A stretch of 64,000 nucleotides of DNA from AVCC01 sp041736255 (GCA_041736255.1 JBGSTZ010000156.1:138508-202507), one strand, 5' to 3'; shown: positions 27,711 through 37,083, numbered from the stretch's first letter. The notes: generated by a model not told the origin, from the sequence alone. Made by a program: numbers and translations.

Positions 27711-28624
27711 CGCAATAGCTCTCCATCCATGATTTGTAAAAACACGTCTTCCAGATCGGCCTGTTGCAATTGCATCTCTTCGATCACCGCGCCGCTTTCG
27801 CGCAGCACTGCCAGAATCGGCTCGACCTCTGCGTAATCATTAATGCGCAACGGATAGACGTTATGCGCATGTAATTTTTTGGATTCCACCAGTAACGGGA
27901 GCAACGCCGGTGGCAGCACGCTATTACGCAAATGCAAGACAAGTAGCGAGCCCGAAATACGCTTGATCAGCGCGTCGGTGGTGTCGAGCGCCACCACCTT
28001 GCCGTTCTTGAGCATCGCAATCCGGTTGCACAGCGCCTGCGCTTCTTCCAGATAATGCGTAGTCAGCACCACGGTGGTGCCTTCACGGTTCAGGCGCTCA
28101 ATGAATTTCCACAAAGTCTGGCGCAACTCGACATCGACACCGGCAGTCGGCTCGTCCAGCACAATCACCGGCGGCTTGTGCACCAGCGCCTGCGCCACCA
28201 AAACGCGCCGTTTCATGCCGCCCGACAGCGCGCGCATGTTGACATCGGCCTTGTCGGTGAGATCCAGGTTGCCCATTACCTCGTCGATCCATTTGTCGTT
28301 ATTCGACAGTCCAAAGTATCCCGATTGCAACCGCAAGGTTTCGCGCACACTGAAAAACGGATCAAATACCAGTTCCTGCGGCACCACGCCAAGTTGTTTG
28401 CGCGCAGCGCGAAAATCGGTGGCAACGTCAAAACCGCGCACGGTAACGCGACCGGCGTCAGCCCGGGTTAAGCCGGCAATGATCGAAATCAGCGTGGTTT
28501 TGCCGGCGCCATTGGGACCGAGCAGGCCGAAAAATTCGCCTTCTTCAATTGACAGCGTAACGCCGCCCAGCGCCTGCAGCGATTTGTAACGTTTTTCGAC
28601 TAGGGTTATCTGGATGGCAGCCAT
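27707..28624 (-). CDS. ABC transporter ATP-binding protein (YadG-like)
   Basis: From ATG 28624 it has 305 residues. The Walker A is LLGPNGAGKTTLISIIAG, the signature is MRALSGGMKRRVLVAQALVH, and the Walker B is PPVIVLDEPTAGVDVELRQ followed by the switch histidine in VVLTTHYLEEAQALC. A C-terminal DUF4162-like tail follows. It pairs with the permease encoded immediately downstream. The exporter lies between mlaB and bolA. Confidence 0.93.
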   Translation of the reverse strand: MAAIQITLVEKRYKSLQALGGVTLSIEEGEFFGLLGPNGAGKTTLISIIAGLTRADAGRVTVRGFDVATDFRAARKQLGVVPQELVFDPFFSVRETLRLQSGYFGLSNNDKWIDEVMGNLDLTDKADVNMRALSGGMKRRVLVAQALVHKPPVIVLDEPTAGVDVELRQTLWKFIERLNREGTTVVLTTHYLEEAQALCNRIAMLKNGKVVALDTTDALIKRISGSLLVLHLRNSVLPPALLPLLVESKKLHAHNVYPLRINDYAEVEPILAVLRESGAVIEEMQLQQADLEDVFLQIMDGELLR

Positions 28625-28780
28625 GGTGGCGCGATGTACTTTACACAAAAAATTGATTCGGACTGCTTATTGGGATTGTTGCCGATCCCAATAAGAAAAG
28701 CCCATGATTATAGGAGATTTGAGATTTTTCAGGAATGCAGGACTGGCAACAAAAATGGCGCCAGCCCGCAGATTAGTGCA

Positions 28781-29083
28781 TTAGTGTGGTGTCGAATGCG
28801 CGCCGCTGGCGGTCGATAAAAAATTCTCGACGTCATATAGAGCGATCAGGCTGTGCAGATTGGCCGGCAGGTTTTCAAATGTGAGCGCCAGGTTGGACGC
28901 CTTGGCTGCGCGCTGCCAAGCCAGCAAAACGGCAACAGCCGACGAATCGACCGTCGTTACAGCAGACATGTCGATTGCCGATTGTTGCTGCGCTACCGCT
29001 TGCAAGCCCTGTTCCAGTACTGTGGTGGCATTGCTAAAGGTGAGCGACTGGCTGGGCTGAAACAGTGGCATGGCTGTTGGCAT
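28781..29083 (-). CDS. mlaB: STAS-domain protein MlaB of the Mla phospholipid transporter
   Basis: The 100-residue STAS domain has IDMSAVTTVDSSAVAVLLAW with the central DSSAVA loop. MlaB binds the MlaF ATPase and is needed for assembly of the MlaFEDB complex. The stop of mlaC and the start of mlaB share one base. A later in-frame ATG (M5) is also possible. Confidence 0.85.
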   Translation of the reverse strand: MPTAMPLFQPSQSLTFSNATTVLEQGLQAVAQQQSAIDMSAVTTVDSSAVAVLLAWQRAAKASNLALTFENLPANLHSLIALYDVENFLSTASGAHSTPH

Positions 29084-29730
29084 CAGGAAGATTTTGCTGT
29101 TTTTGCGGCATCATTTGCCAAGCGCTTGTTTTTGTCGGCCAACACCTTGATCAGACCATCAATACCGGACTTGCTGATTTCAGCCGAAAAACTGCCTTTG
29201 TAGGTTTGCACCAACCAAGCGCCCAGTACATTAATATCGTAAATTTTCCAGCCAGCAACCGTTTTTTGCAGACGGTAATTCAGCTGAATCGGTTCGCCAC
29301 GCGACTGCACCACTTGCGAGCGCACTTGCACATCAGTATCGGTTGCCGCAGCGCGGAACGGCCTGAATTCAAGTTTTTGATCCTTAACCTGCGAAATGGC
29401 TCCGGAATAAGTGTACACCAGCAAGCTACGAAATTCAGCAGTCAGCTGCTTTCGCTGTTCTGGCGTAGCTTCGCGCCAATAACGCCCTGCTGCCAGCGCA
29501 GTCATGCGCTCAAAATCGACGTGAGGCAGGATTTTGGCTTCCACCAGCTCCAGCACTTTTTTCTGGTCACCGCCCTGGATTTGACGGTCGGATTTGGCGA
29601 TATCCAAGACTTCCTGACTGATACGTTTGATCAGCACATCGGGCGCTTCTTCTGCTGCCTGGGCACTAACGGCAAATGCCACTACGGCCAAGGCAAAAAC
29701 AGAGGCAATAAATTTACGCAGAATTTTCAT
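29083..29730 (-). CDS. mlaC: Periplasmic phospholipid-binding protein MlaC
   Basis: MlaC shuttles phospholipids between the outer-membrane MlaA complex and inner-membrane MlaFEDB. From ATG 29730 it has 215 residues and a clear signal peptide (KFIASVFALAVVAFAVSAQA, then AEEAPD). Family blocks: ILPHVDFERMTALAAGRYWR, and LTAEFRSLLVYTYSGAISQV, and GWKIYDINVLGAWLVQTYKG. The ORF opens 14 codons earlier, but that would hide the signal peptide. Confidence 0.93.
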   Translation of the reverse strand: MKILRKFIASVFALAVVAFAVSAQAAEEAPDVLIKRISQEVLDIAKSDRQIQGGDQKKVLELVEAKILPHVDFERMTALAAGRYWREATPEQRKQLTAEFRSLLVYTYSGAISQVKDQKLEFRPFRAAATDTDVQVRSQVVQSRGEPIQLNYRLQKTVAGWKIYDINVLGAWLVQTYKGSFSAEISKSGIDGLIKVLADKNKRLANDAAKTAKSS

Positions 29731-29864
29731 ATTCTTATTTATAAATGAGTTAAAAAAGAAGGTGTGTTGCAATTACAATATTTCGACACTGGAAATATTG
29801 CGAGGTTCCCCATGCATTAATAGCTGGTGTTACGAAAAAATTTCGTCCACGAAAGATGCTTTTA

Positions 29865-30566
29865 TCAATAGCTGTAATCGTCATCTTCTTTGCTGCGGCC
29901 ATCGCGTACCAGGCTTTCGCGCCGCTGCATATAGGCGTCGCGGGTAAAGGTATATTTATCCAGCGCAGCATCCTCGACCAGAGACGACGCGCCCAACAGC
30001 GCTGCACGTTGATCCACCAAGCGCATACCGGTACCGATGTTGCGCACATTGACTGGATCCTTGTAACTCCAGAGGTCAGCCGAAAGATCAACCGGAAACG
30101 CGGTCGTATCGCGCACAGTGGATGAACCGAATACGGGCAGCACTACGTAGGGGCCGGACTTCAGGCCCCAGACGCCCAGCGTCTGTCCAAAATCTTCTCT
30201 ATGCTTGGGCAAACCCGCTTCAGAACCGATATCGAGTACGCCCAGAAAGCCCATCGTGCTGTTGATTGCAACCCGCATGATGTCGGTAATGCCATTTTCA
30301 AGCTTACCTTGCAGCAAGCTGTTGACCGCAGTCCATACGTCGCCGATATTGCCAAAGAAATTGCCAATCCCGGTCTGCACAAACGAGGGCAGCACATCCT
30401 GATACACGGTCGCCGCCGGCTTCAAAACCGCTTGGTCGAGCTTGTCGTTGAAGCTGAACATCGCTCTGTTGTAGTTTTCCAGCGGGTCTTTTGGATTACT
30501 GCTGGTGGCACAACCGGACAGTGCCAGCACTGCGCAAAGTGTTGTGATGCGATATGTTATTTTCAT
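29865..30566 (-). CDS. mlaA: Outer-membrane lipoprotein MlaA (VacJ)
   Basis: The 233-residue lipoprotein removes mislocalised phospholipids from the outer leaflet. The lipobox is LALSGC with C19 as the lipidated residue. The family core is DPLENYNRAMFSFNDKLDQA followed by VGNFFGNIGD-like (here GIGNFFGNIGDVWTAVNSLL), LPKHREDFGQTLGVWGLKSG and GPYVVLPVFGSSTVRD. It overlaps mlaD by 4 bp. Confidence 0.94.
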   Translation of the reverse strand: MKITYRITTLCAVLALSGCATSSNPKDPLENYNRAMFSFNDKLDQAVLKPAATVYQDVLPSFVQTGIGNFFGNIGDVWTAVNSLLQGKLENGITDIMRVAINSTMGFLGVLDIGSEAGLPKHREDFGQTLGVWGLKSGPYVVLPVFGSSTVRDTTAFPVDLSADLWSYKDPVNVRNIGTGMRLVDQRAALLGASSLVEDAALDKYTFTRDAYMQRRESLVRDGRSKEDDDYSY

Positions 30567-31039
30567 TTGTTTTCTTCTGCTCCATCTGCCACTTTGCTGA
30601 ACAAAAATTGACTGATCAGGTTTTCCAACACTACTGCGGATTGCGTCATGATGATCCTGTCGCCGGCTGCCAGGTTATTCATATCACCACCTGCTTCCAG
30701 GCCAATATACTGCTCGCCCAGCAAGCCGGAGGTCAGGATTTTGGCCGATGAATCCTTTGGAAACTGGAAGCGTTTTTCCAGATCTAGTGTCACATGCGCC
30801 TGAAAAGTCTTGTCGTCAAAACGAATATCGCCTACCCGCCCGACAACTACGCCGGCGCTTTTGACAGGTGCGCGCGGCTTCAGACCACCAATGTTGTCGA
30901 AACGGGCCACGACCGGATAGGTTTTATCAAAGGACAATGCGCTGCTCATATTGCCCACTTTCAGGGCCAGGAACATCAATGCCGCGGCACCCAGCAATAC
31001 GAACAAGCCAACCCAGATATCGAATGATTTTCGCTGCAT
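30563..31039 (-). CDS. mlaD: MCE-domain protein MlaD
   Basis: The 158-residue protein has one N-terminal membrane helix (IWVGLFVLLGAAALMFLALK) and a single MCE domain (VVARFDNIGGLKPRAPVKSA, GVVVGRVGDIRFDDKTFQA, LLGEQYIGLEAGGDMNNL). It forms the hexameric periplasmic ring of the transporter. A 171-bp AT-rich gap separates it from mlaE. Confidence 0.94.
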   Translation of the reverse strand: MQRKSFDIWVGLFVLLGAAALMFLALKVGNMSSALSFDKTYPVVARFDNIGGLKPRAPVKSAGVVVGRVGDIRFDDKTFQAHVTLDLEKRFQFPKDSSAKILTSGLLGEQYIGLEAGGDMNNLAAGDRIIMTQSAVVLENLISQFLFSKVADGAEENK

Positions 31040-31188
31040 GAAAGGTTGCCTTTCTCCACAATTTAACCCAAATTAATCGGGAGTATATTAAAAAATACTA
31101 TAATTGCCGCATACAAATAAGGCGGCTATAAAAATACATCAATAGGTATATCTACAAAAACAGCTGTGTCGGAGCGTGCTGTGCTTAC

Positions 31189-31224
31189 TTATTAAACTTA
31201 TTTATTAAACTTATTTATTAAACA
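31189..31224. repeat. Threefold 13-bp direct repeat at the mlaE 3' end
   Basis: TTATTAAACTTAT occurs as three head-to-tail copies (the last diverges at its end), and the innermost copy includes the mlaE stop codon. It appears to be a local slippage duplication. It duplicates the C-terminal codons just downstream of the real stop without changing the protein. Confidence 0.7.
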
Positions 31225-31993
31225 TCAACGCCGTCATCATAAAGTCGAGCCACAACACCAGCAAGGAAGATACCACTACCGTGCGGGTGGTGGCGCGTGC
31301 CACGCCTTCCGGCGTCGGTTGCGCTTCATAGCCCTGATATAGCGCAACGAAAGTCGCTGCGATCCCGAACACCACGCTCTTCAGCACGCCGTTGCCGATA
31401 TCGTCCCAGATATCCACTCCGGCCTGCATTTGCGACCAGAAGGCGCCTTCATCGACGCCGATCAGCGGCACGCCGACAAAATATCCACCCAAAATACCCA
31501 GTGCACTGAACACAGCGGCCAAAATCGGCATCGCGATGATGCCGGCCCAGAAGCGCGGTGCAATCACGCGCTGCAGCGGATCGACTGCCATCATTTCCAT
31601 CGCCGACAATTGCTCGCCAGCCTTCATCAAGCCGATCTCTGCAGTCAGCGAAGTGCCGGCGCGCCCGGCGAACAACAGCGCGGTCACCACCGGCCCCAGT
31701 TCACGCGTCAGCGACAGGGCCACCAGCAAACCCAGCGATTGCTCTGAGCCATATTTATTTAGTGTGTAATAGCCTTGCAATCCCAGCACGAAACCGACGA
31801 ACAGGCCCGATACCGAAATGATCACCAGCGAATAGTTGCCGATGAAGTGGATCTGATCAGTGATCAGGCGCGGCCGCCGCCACAGGCCGCCTGATGCGCG
31901 CAAGATCGCCAGGAATGCGGTAACGGTATAGCCCAGATCGGCCAGCAACGTACGCGTACTTGCGCCTAGTGCCGCCAATAATCGCATCATCAT
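31211..31993 (-). CDS. mlaE: Phospholipid ABC transporter permease MlaE
   Basis: The 260-residue permease carries the MlaE family blocks IHFIGNYSLVIISVSGLFVG and FVLGLQGYYTLNKYG, LGLLVALSLTRELGPVVTAL, GRAGTSLTAEIGLMKAGEQL and VFGIAATFVALYQGYEAQPT. It overlaps mlaF by 4 bp. Confidence 0.95.
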   Translation of the reverse strand: MMMRLLAALGASTRTLLADLGYTVTAFLAILRASGGLWRRPRLITDQIHFIGNYSLVIISVSGLFVGFVLGLQGYYTLNKYGSEQSLGLLVALSLTRELGPVVTALLFAGRAGTSLTAEIGLMKAGEQLSAMEMMAVDPLQRVIAPRFWAGIIAMPILAAVFSALGILGGYFVGVPLIGVDEGAFWSQMQAGVDIWDDIGNGVLKSVVFGIAATFVALYQGYEAQPTPEGVARATTRTVVVSSLLVLWLDFMMTALMFNK

Positions 31994-32883
31994 GAGCGCG
32001 CCTCCAGATCCAGATCCACCGCCAGCGTGCGACCGGGGTAATGGAACGGCACCGGACCGTCAGTCTCGGCGTTGATGAACTGCTTTACAAAAGGATCAGT
32101 GGACGCCTGCATCTCAGCCGGCGTACCTTCTGCGACGATTTTTCCTTCTGACAAGAAATAAATGTAATCGGCAATCGCAAACGATTCATGCACATCGTGC
32201 GAGACCAAAATTGAGGTGGAACCGAGCGCATCGTTCAGGCGCCGGATCAGGTTGGCGATCACGCCCATCGAAATCGGGTCGAGCCCGGCAAACGGTTCGT
32301 CATACATGATCAGTTGCGGGTCGAGCGCGATCGCACGCGCTACTGCGACCCGCCGCGCCATGCCGCCGGAAATTTCGGCCGGCTTCATTTGTGCCGCATT
32401 GCGTAATCCGACCGCGTGCAGCTTCATTAGCACCAGGTCGCGAATCATTGCTTCAGGCAGGTCGGTATGTTCGCGCAGCGGAAAGGCGACATTCTCGAAT
32501 ACGGTCAAATCGGTAAATAACGCGCCATGCTGAAACAGCATTCCCATCTTGCGCCGCAGCGCATACAGCGCCTTGGAATCGAGCGACTGCACCGACTGCC
32601 CTTCCACCTGTACCGAGCCGGATTGGGCCTGAATTTGGCCGCCGATTAGACGCAGCACCGTAGTCTTGCCGGAGCCTGAGCCGCCCATCACGGCCACCAC
32701 CTTGCCGCGCGGAAAGCGCATGTTCAAGCCGTTCAGGATACGGCGTTCGCCATATGCAAAACTGAGGTTGTCGATTGCGACCAAGGGAGAGGCGTCTGAT
32801 TGCACGTTTGCGTTTTTCTGCAAAGAGTTACGAAAAGCGCCATTATAGATGGAATGTTGCGCTGCAGCTTGATTTGCCGTCAT
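31990..32883 (-). CDS. mlaF: Phospholipid ABC transporter ATP-binding protein MlaF
   Basis: The ATPase has its Walker A in VVAVMGGSGSGKTTVLRLIG, signature AEISGGMARRVAVARAIALD, and Walker B LIMYDEPFAGLDPISMGV with switch histidine in SILVSHDVHESFAIAD. ATG 32883 gives 297 residues; a longer frame to a TTG at 32955 is possible. The N-terminal 40 residues before NLSFAYGERRI are an unusual extension not seen in the E. coli protein. It is the first mla gene. Confidence 0.93.
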   Translation of the reverse strand: MTANQAAAQHSIYNGAFRNSLQKNANVQSDASPLVAIDNLSFAYGERRILNGLNMRFPRGKVVAVMGGSGSGKTTVLRLIGGQIQAQSGSVQVEGQSVQSLDSKALYALRRKMGMLFQHGALFTDLTVFENVAFPLREHTDLPEAMIRDLVLMKLHAVGLRNAAQMKPAEISGGMARRVAVARAIALDPQLIMYDEPFAGLDPISMGVIANLIRRLNDALGSTSILVSHDVHESFAIADYIYFLSEGKIVAEGTPAEMQASTDPFVKQFINAETDGPVPFHYPGRTLAVDLDLEARS

Positions 32884-33008
32884 GACTGGCTCATAGCTTG
32901 CGCAACCGCACGTCCGGGCATCGTGCGTATCGCGCGCATTTTGTAATATCAACAAAAACTATGGAGTATGAAAACAGTGTCGCGATTCAGATCAGCAGCG
33001 CGTATCTC

Positions 33009-34325
33009 TTATTGTTCCTTGGTTTCGGCTGGGTAGACGCGCACCAGCGCGATACGCGTGCCGCTCATTTTCTGGACCACGATCTCGAACTGCTCGAAGG
33101 CGATTTTTTGGCCTTCTTTCGGAATCTCACCCAACTTCACCATAATTAGGCCGCCCACCGAATCGGCGCCCTCCAGATCGAATTCTTCATTCTCGATGTC
33201 AATGCCCAATATGCGTTCCAGCGTAAAAATCGACAGGCTCCCCTTGCCCACCAGCGTGCCGTCTTCAAGCCGGGTCCAGTCGTTTTCGGTTTGCCTGAAT
33301 TCGTCGCGGATATTGCCTACCAGTGCGCCCAGCAAATTGTCCAGAGTCAGAAAGCCGGCCGGCTTGCTGCCTGTTTCACCGACGATCACGAAGTGCGGAG
33401 CGCCGGTGCGAAAGCGGCGAAACAGTTCCAGCGCAGGCATGTGCGGCGGAACCTGTTGCACCGGACGCAGATAATTGCTCCAGTTGTCGATCGAATCGCC
33501 CTCCTGCTGCGCAAGAAACAAATCCTTCAGATGGACCATGCCCAGCACTTGTGCGCCGTCAAAATAAGGATAACGACTGAAACGGTTGTGCGTCACCGTA
33601 AACAAGTTCTCCTGCAATGTTTTCGACTTCTCTAACGCGGCAATTTCATGGATCGGGCGCATCAGGTCCGACACCTTGAGCTCGCTGAAATCGAGCGTTT
33701 GCGCCATCACATTCCATTCGTCATGACTGAATTTTCCGGCCGGATGGCTGCTGCGCAAGATCAGCTTGAGTTCATCTTTGGAATAGTGCGCATCGTGCAC
33801 GTTGGCATTGCCCAGCCCACCCACTCGCAGCACCCAGTTGGCGCTGGCATTCAGGACCCAAATTGCCGGATACATCATCCAGTAAAAACTGTACAGCGGC
33901 AGTGCACTCCACAGTCCGATCTTGTCGGGACTACGAATCGCCATGGATTTCGGCACCAATTCGCCGATCACGATATGCAAAAACGAGATCGTGAAAAAGG
34001 CGAACGCGAACGATATGCTGTGAATCACTTCCGGTGAAGTAACGCCTGCCAAACCGAATAAAGGCTCCAGCAAGCTCGCGAACGCAGGTTCGCCGATCCA
34101 GCCCAGGCCGAGCGACGCCAGCGTAATGCCTAGCTGGCAGGCAGACAGATAAGCATCGAGCTGAGCATGCACTTTGGCGAGTATGCGTCCAGCCAATCCA
34201 TTCTTTTGGGCGATGGCGCGAATGCGCGTCTGGCGCAGTTTGACCAAGCTGAATTCCGCAGCCACAAAAACACCATTGAGCGCGACCAGAAGCAATGCAA
34301 CGACGATAAGTAGAATATTTTCCAT
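33009..34325 (-). CDS. CorC/HlyC-family membrane protein (CNNM, CBS pair, CorC_HlyC domain)
   Basis: The protein has 438 residues from ATG 34325. The CNNM membrane domain starts ILLIVVALLLVALNGVFVAA then EFSLVKLRQTRIRAI and continues through LGITLASLGLGWIGEPAFAS and HIVIGELVPKSMAI. A CBS pair follows (VSDLMRPIHEIAALEKSKTL to LTLDNLLGALVGN), and the C-terminal CorC/HlyC domain begins near TRLEDGTLVGKGSL. Members are implicated in magnesium or cobalt efflux and in cyclic-AMP-linked ion homeostasis; the ion is not evident here. The longer ORF to 34391 lacks conservation. Confidence 0.88.
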   Translation of the reverse strand: MENILLIVVALLLVALNGVFVAAEFSLVKLRQTRIRAIAQKNGLAGRILAKVHAQLDAYLSACQLGITLASLGLGWIGEPAFASLLEPLFGLAGVTSPEVIHSISFAFAFFTISFLHIVIGELVPKSMAIRSPDKIGLWSALPLYSFYWMMYPAIWVLNASANWVLRVGGLGNANVHDAHYSKDELKLILRSSHPAGKFSHDEWNVMAQTLDFSELKVSDLMRPIHEIAALEKSKTLQENLFTVTHNRFSRYPYFDGAQVLGMVHLKDLFLAQQEGDSIDNWSNYLRPVQQVPPHMPALELFRRFRTGAPHFVIVGETGSKPAGFLTLDNLLGALVGNIRDEFRQTENDWTRLEDGTLVGKGSLSIFTLERILGIDIENEEFDLEGADSVGGLIMVKLGEIPKEGQKIAFEQFEIVVQKMSGTRIALVRVYPAETKEQ

Positions 34326-34394
34326 GAGATGGATTGTTGTCACGAGGGTGACTACTATACATCTGCATGCGCGCCGGGCGTGCCTGTGCAACGG

Positions 34395-34733
34395 TTAGGG
34401 CTGCTGAGCATAAAGGCCGAACAATTTCAGCATAAAATTGGTGGTGGGCGTCAAAATCTGAACGAACGGCCCATCACCTGTGACAACCATTGCATGGGCG
34501 CCGCGACGCGAGATGCGATCGGTTCGTGATAATGCATAGCGATGCGCGTGGGTATCAGTTCACCCATGAATTTGTGGCGAGAGTCTGGCGACCAGTGACG
34601 CCGCACCGAATGCACTGTTGTAAATACCGATCAGCGTGATGCCGATTTGAATCGTAAAAAAAGCCACTGGCGCTGTCCGAGAGTTCGATTGCCGCTTGCG
34701 TACCGCGATTACCCAATACCTGCGCAGCGCACA
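34395..34733 (-). pseudogene. Decayed CNNM/hemolysin-like gene fragment
   Basis: Three frames of the minus strand carry consecutive pieces of a second CNNM protein: GNRGTQAAIELSDSASGFF, then TIQIGITLIGIYNSAFGAAS, then MGELIPTRIAMHYHEPIASR, then PTTNFMLKLFGLYAQQP and a stop. They match, in order, the family strings GDRGAQAALELA, STVQIGITLIGI, GELVPKRLAL and the LMLRLFGL end. At least two frameshifts and an internal loss are needed, and the start and all CBS domains are absent. The pieces resemble the TlyC/YtfL branch more than the intact neighbour, so this is not a recent tandem copy. This fills most of the 562-bp gap before betT. Confidence 0.7.
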
Positions 34734-34887
34734 ATGTGCGAAAATGCCAAAAATATAACATCTCAATCCAAATTTTCGGCCTTTCGTGCAAAAGAATTGC
34801 TCTGTATGATGCGCCCCCTGCATCAATTGACGCATGGTAGGACAATAAATACTGATTAAGCGCTGATCCAAACAGAAGGAGAAAGAC

Positions 34888-36969
34888 ATGACGAATGAAG
34901 CCGTTACCGCGCAGCAAAATCCCGAGCCCGAGAAGGATCGCATTAACCCCGTCGTCTTCTATGGTTCAGCCCTCGGCATCGTGGCCTTCGCGGTCTGGAC
35001 CATGTTTTTCACGGCCCAGGCCGGCACCGTAATTAATGCCATTCTGGCGTGGATCTCGGATACTTTCGGCTGGTTTTATTTCGTCGCCGTAGTGGCCTAT
35101 CTGGTTTTCGTCATCTGCATCGCCCTGTCCCGTTATGGCAACTTGAAACTCGGTCCGGCCCACTCCACGCCCGATTTCAACGTCACGACCTGGGCCGCCA
35201 TGCTGTTTTCTGCGGGCATCGGTATTGACCTTTTGTTTTTCTGTATCGCCGAGCCGATTACCCAGTTCCTGGCCCCGCCAGTGGGTGAAGCCGGCACCGT
35301 TGCGGCCGCCCGCAATGCGATGGAACTGACGTTCTTGCACTGGGGCCTGTCGGGCTGGGGTGTTTATACTTTGGTGGGCATGTCGCTGGCCTTTTTCAGC
35401 TATCGGCATGGCTTGCCTCTGACCATTCGATCCTCCCTCTATCCGCTGTTCGGCAAGCGCATCAATGGCCCGATTGGGCACACAGTCGATATCGCTGCGG
35501 TGTTGGGTACAGTCTTTGGCATCGCCACCAGTTTGGGCATCGGCATCATCCAGCTCAATTTCGGCCTCAACTACATGTTCGGCATACCGGAGAGTGTTAC
35601 CACTCAGGCGTTGTTGGCCGTCATGATCGTGGTTTTTTCTGCCATATCCGCTGTGACCGGGGTAGAGAAAGGCATCCGCCGACTGTCCGAATTCAACATG
35701 CTGCTGGCGCTGTTGTTGCTGCTATTCGTGCTGTTCAGCGGCAAGACTGTTTTCCTGCTGAATGCCTTGGTGATGAACGTAGGCGATTACTTCAGTCACT
35801 TTATCGGCCTGTCGATGAATACCTATGCTTTCGCCCCGCCGACCGACTGGCTCAATGCCTGGACGGTATTTTTCTGGGCTTGGTGGATCGCATGGGGCCC
35901 ATTTGTGGGCTTGTTCCTGGCGCGTATTTCACGCGGCCGCACCATCCGTCAGTTCGTCGCCGGCACCCTGATTTTGCCGCTAGTATTCATGATGGCGTGG
36001 ATGTCGATCATGGGAAACAGCGCCATCGACCTGGTAATGAACAATACCGGCGTGGTCGATTTCGGTCAGCAAGCCATGACCAATCCGGGCTCGTCCATTT
36101 ATTTGTTTTTACAAAGCTTGCCTTGGGTTGGCGTGACTACGGTGGTGACCACCATTCTCGCCATCGTCTTTTTCGTCACCTCCGGCGACTCCGGTTCGCT
36201 GGTGCTGTCGAATCTGACCTCCGTGCTGCGAGACCCCAGCCAAGACGCACCAGCCTGGATGCGCATTCTGTGGGCCGCCATCATCGGCGTATTGACCTTG
36301 GCTTTGCTAATGGCGGGAGGACTGAGTGCGCTACAAGGCACGGTGGTGATCATGGGGCTACCTTTTGCCTTTGTGCTCTTCCTGATGATGTTGGGACTGT
36401 TCAAGGCTTTAAAAGTGGAAGGCATGAAGGAAGACAGCTACCGCGGCAGCATGGCCGGCAGTCTGTCCGGCCGCATTACCCCAAGCGAGGGTGGCGCCCG
36501 TAACTGGCGTCAGCGCCTGGCCCGGGCAGCAAGCTTCCCCAGCCATGAACAAGTCCAGCGCTTCTTGCAAGAGGTGGGCAAGCCCGCCATGGAAGAAATC
36601 CGCGATGTGATGCTCGGAAAAGGCTTCAAGGTAGAGATTGTCGAAGGTACCGGCGCCGACGAGCATCTGTCTCTGAATGTGAGTCTGGGTGGCGAGCAGG
36701 ATTTCACCTATCAGATCTGGCCGCGCAAATGCGCGATGCCTTCGTTTTCGATCAGGGTCACGCGCGCCGATTCCCATTACTACCGACTGGAAGTGCATAT
36801 TGGCGAGGGCGGACAGGGTTACGACCTGGCCGGTTACAGCAAGGAGCAGGTGATCGCCGATATCCTCGACCAGTACGAACGGCACATGTTCTTCCTGCAC
36901 ACCCAGCGCGAGAAACCGGGCGGTGATATCAGTATGCCGGACGATCCTGCTACGGCCGGACGCGAATAA
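34888..36969 (+). CDS. BCCT-family choline/betaine transporter with long C-terminal domain (BetT-like)
   Basis: The 693-residue secondary transporter has the BCCT fold: NPVVFYGSALGIVAFAVWTM, the glycine-rich substrate helix FSAGIGIDLLFFCIAEPITQ, LHWGLSGWGVYTLVGMSLAF, and the aromatic betaine-box region FFWAWWIAWGPFVGLFLARI. About 170 cytoplasmic residues follow the last helix, as in BetT, where this tail is involved in osmotic control. Likely substrates are choline or glycine betaine. AGAAGGAGAAAG precedes the ATG. It is monocistronic and ends in a strong hairpin. No bet catabolic genes lie nearby. Confidence 0.9.
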   Translation: MTNEAVTAQQNPEPEKDRINPVVFYGSALGIVAFAVWTMFFTAQAGTVINAILAWISDTFGWFYFVAVVAYLVFVICIALSRYGNLKLGPAHSTPDFNVTTWAAMLFSAGIGIDLLFFCIAEPITQFLAPPVGEAGTVAAARNAMELTFLHWGLSGWGVYTLVGMSLAFFSYRHGLPLTIRSSLYPLFGKRINGPIGHTVDIAAVLGTVFGIATSLGIGIIQLNFGLNYMFGIPESVTTQALLAVMIVVFSAISAVTGVEKGIRRLSEFNMLLALLLLLFVLFSGKTVFLLNALVMNVGDYFSHFIGLSMNTYAFAPPTDWLNAWTVFFWAWWIAWGPFVGLFLARISRGRTIRQFVAGTLILPLVFMMAWMSIMGNSAIDLVMNNTGVVDFGQQAMTNPGSSIYLFLQSLPWVGVTTVVTTILAIVFFVTSGDSGSLVLSNLTSVLRDPSQDAPAWMRILWAAIIGVLTLALLMAGGLSALQGTVVIMGLPFAFVLFLMMLGLFKALKVEGMKEDSYRGSMAGSLSGRITPSEGGARNWRQRLARAASFPSHEQVQRFLQEVGKPAMEEIRDVMLGKGFKVEIVEGTGADEHLSLNVSLGGEQDFTYQIWPRKCAMPSFSIRVTRADSHYYRLEVHIGEGGQGYDLAGYSKEQVIADILDQYERHMFFLHTQREKPGGDISMPDDPATAGRE

Positions 36970-36975
36970 CAAAGA

Positions 36976-37003
36976 CTGAAGCCCTGCTTGTGCAGGGCTT
37001 CAG
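36976..37003 (+). terminator. Strong hairpin downstream of the BCCT transporter
   Basis: A perfect 12-bp stem (CTGAAGCCCTGC with GCAGGGCTTCAG) closes a TTGT tetraloop only 6 bp after the stop codon. The following T-run is weak, so termination may be partly dependent on other factors. Confidence 0.7.
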
Positions 37004-37054
37004 TTACGTCATCGCCTGCGTTGCTACTAACTTGACATTGCCACGTTTTGGATG

Positions 37055-37083
37055 TTGACATGCATAAGTGCGGCGAGGATACT
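37055..37083 (+). promoter_or_regulatory. Putative sigma70 promoter of the branched-chain oxoacid dehydrogenase operon
   Basis: TTGACA (37055-37060), a 17-bp spacer and GATACT (37078-37083) make a good promoter match. A second TTGACA lies at 37032-37037. The resulting 5' leader would be about 160 nt, and nothing else is recognisable in this gap. Confidence 0.5.

Noticed and set aside
34560..34943. A 127-codon ORF considered as a new small membrane protein
   Set aside because: Only its C-terminal part is meaningful, and that matches one frame of the CNNM relic; the rest is out-of-frame sequence overlapping betT.
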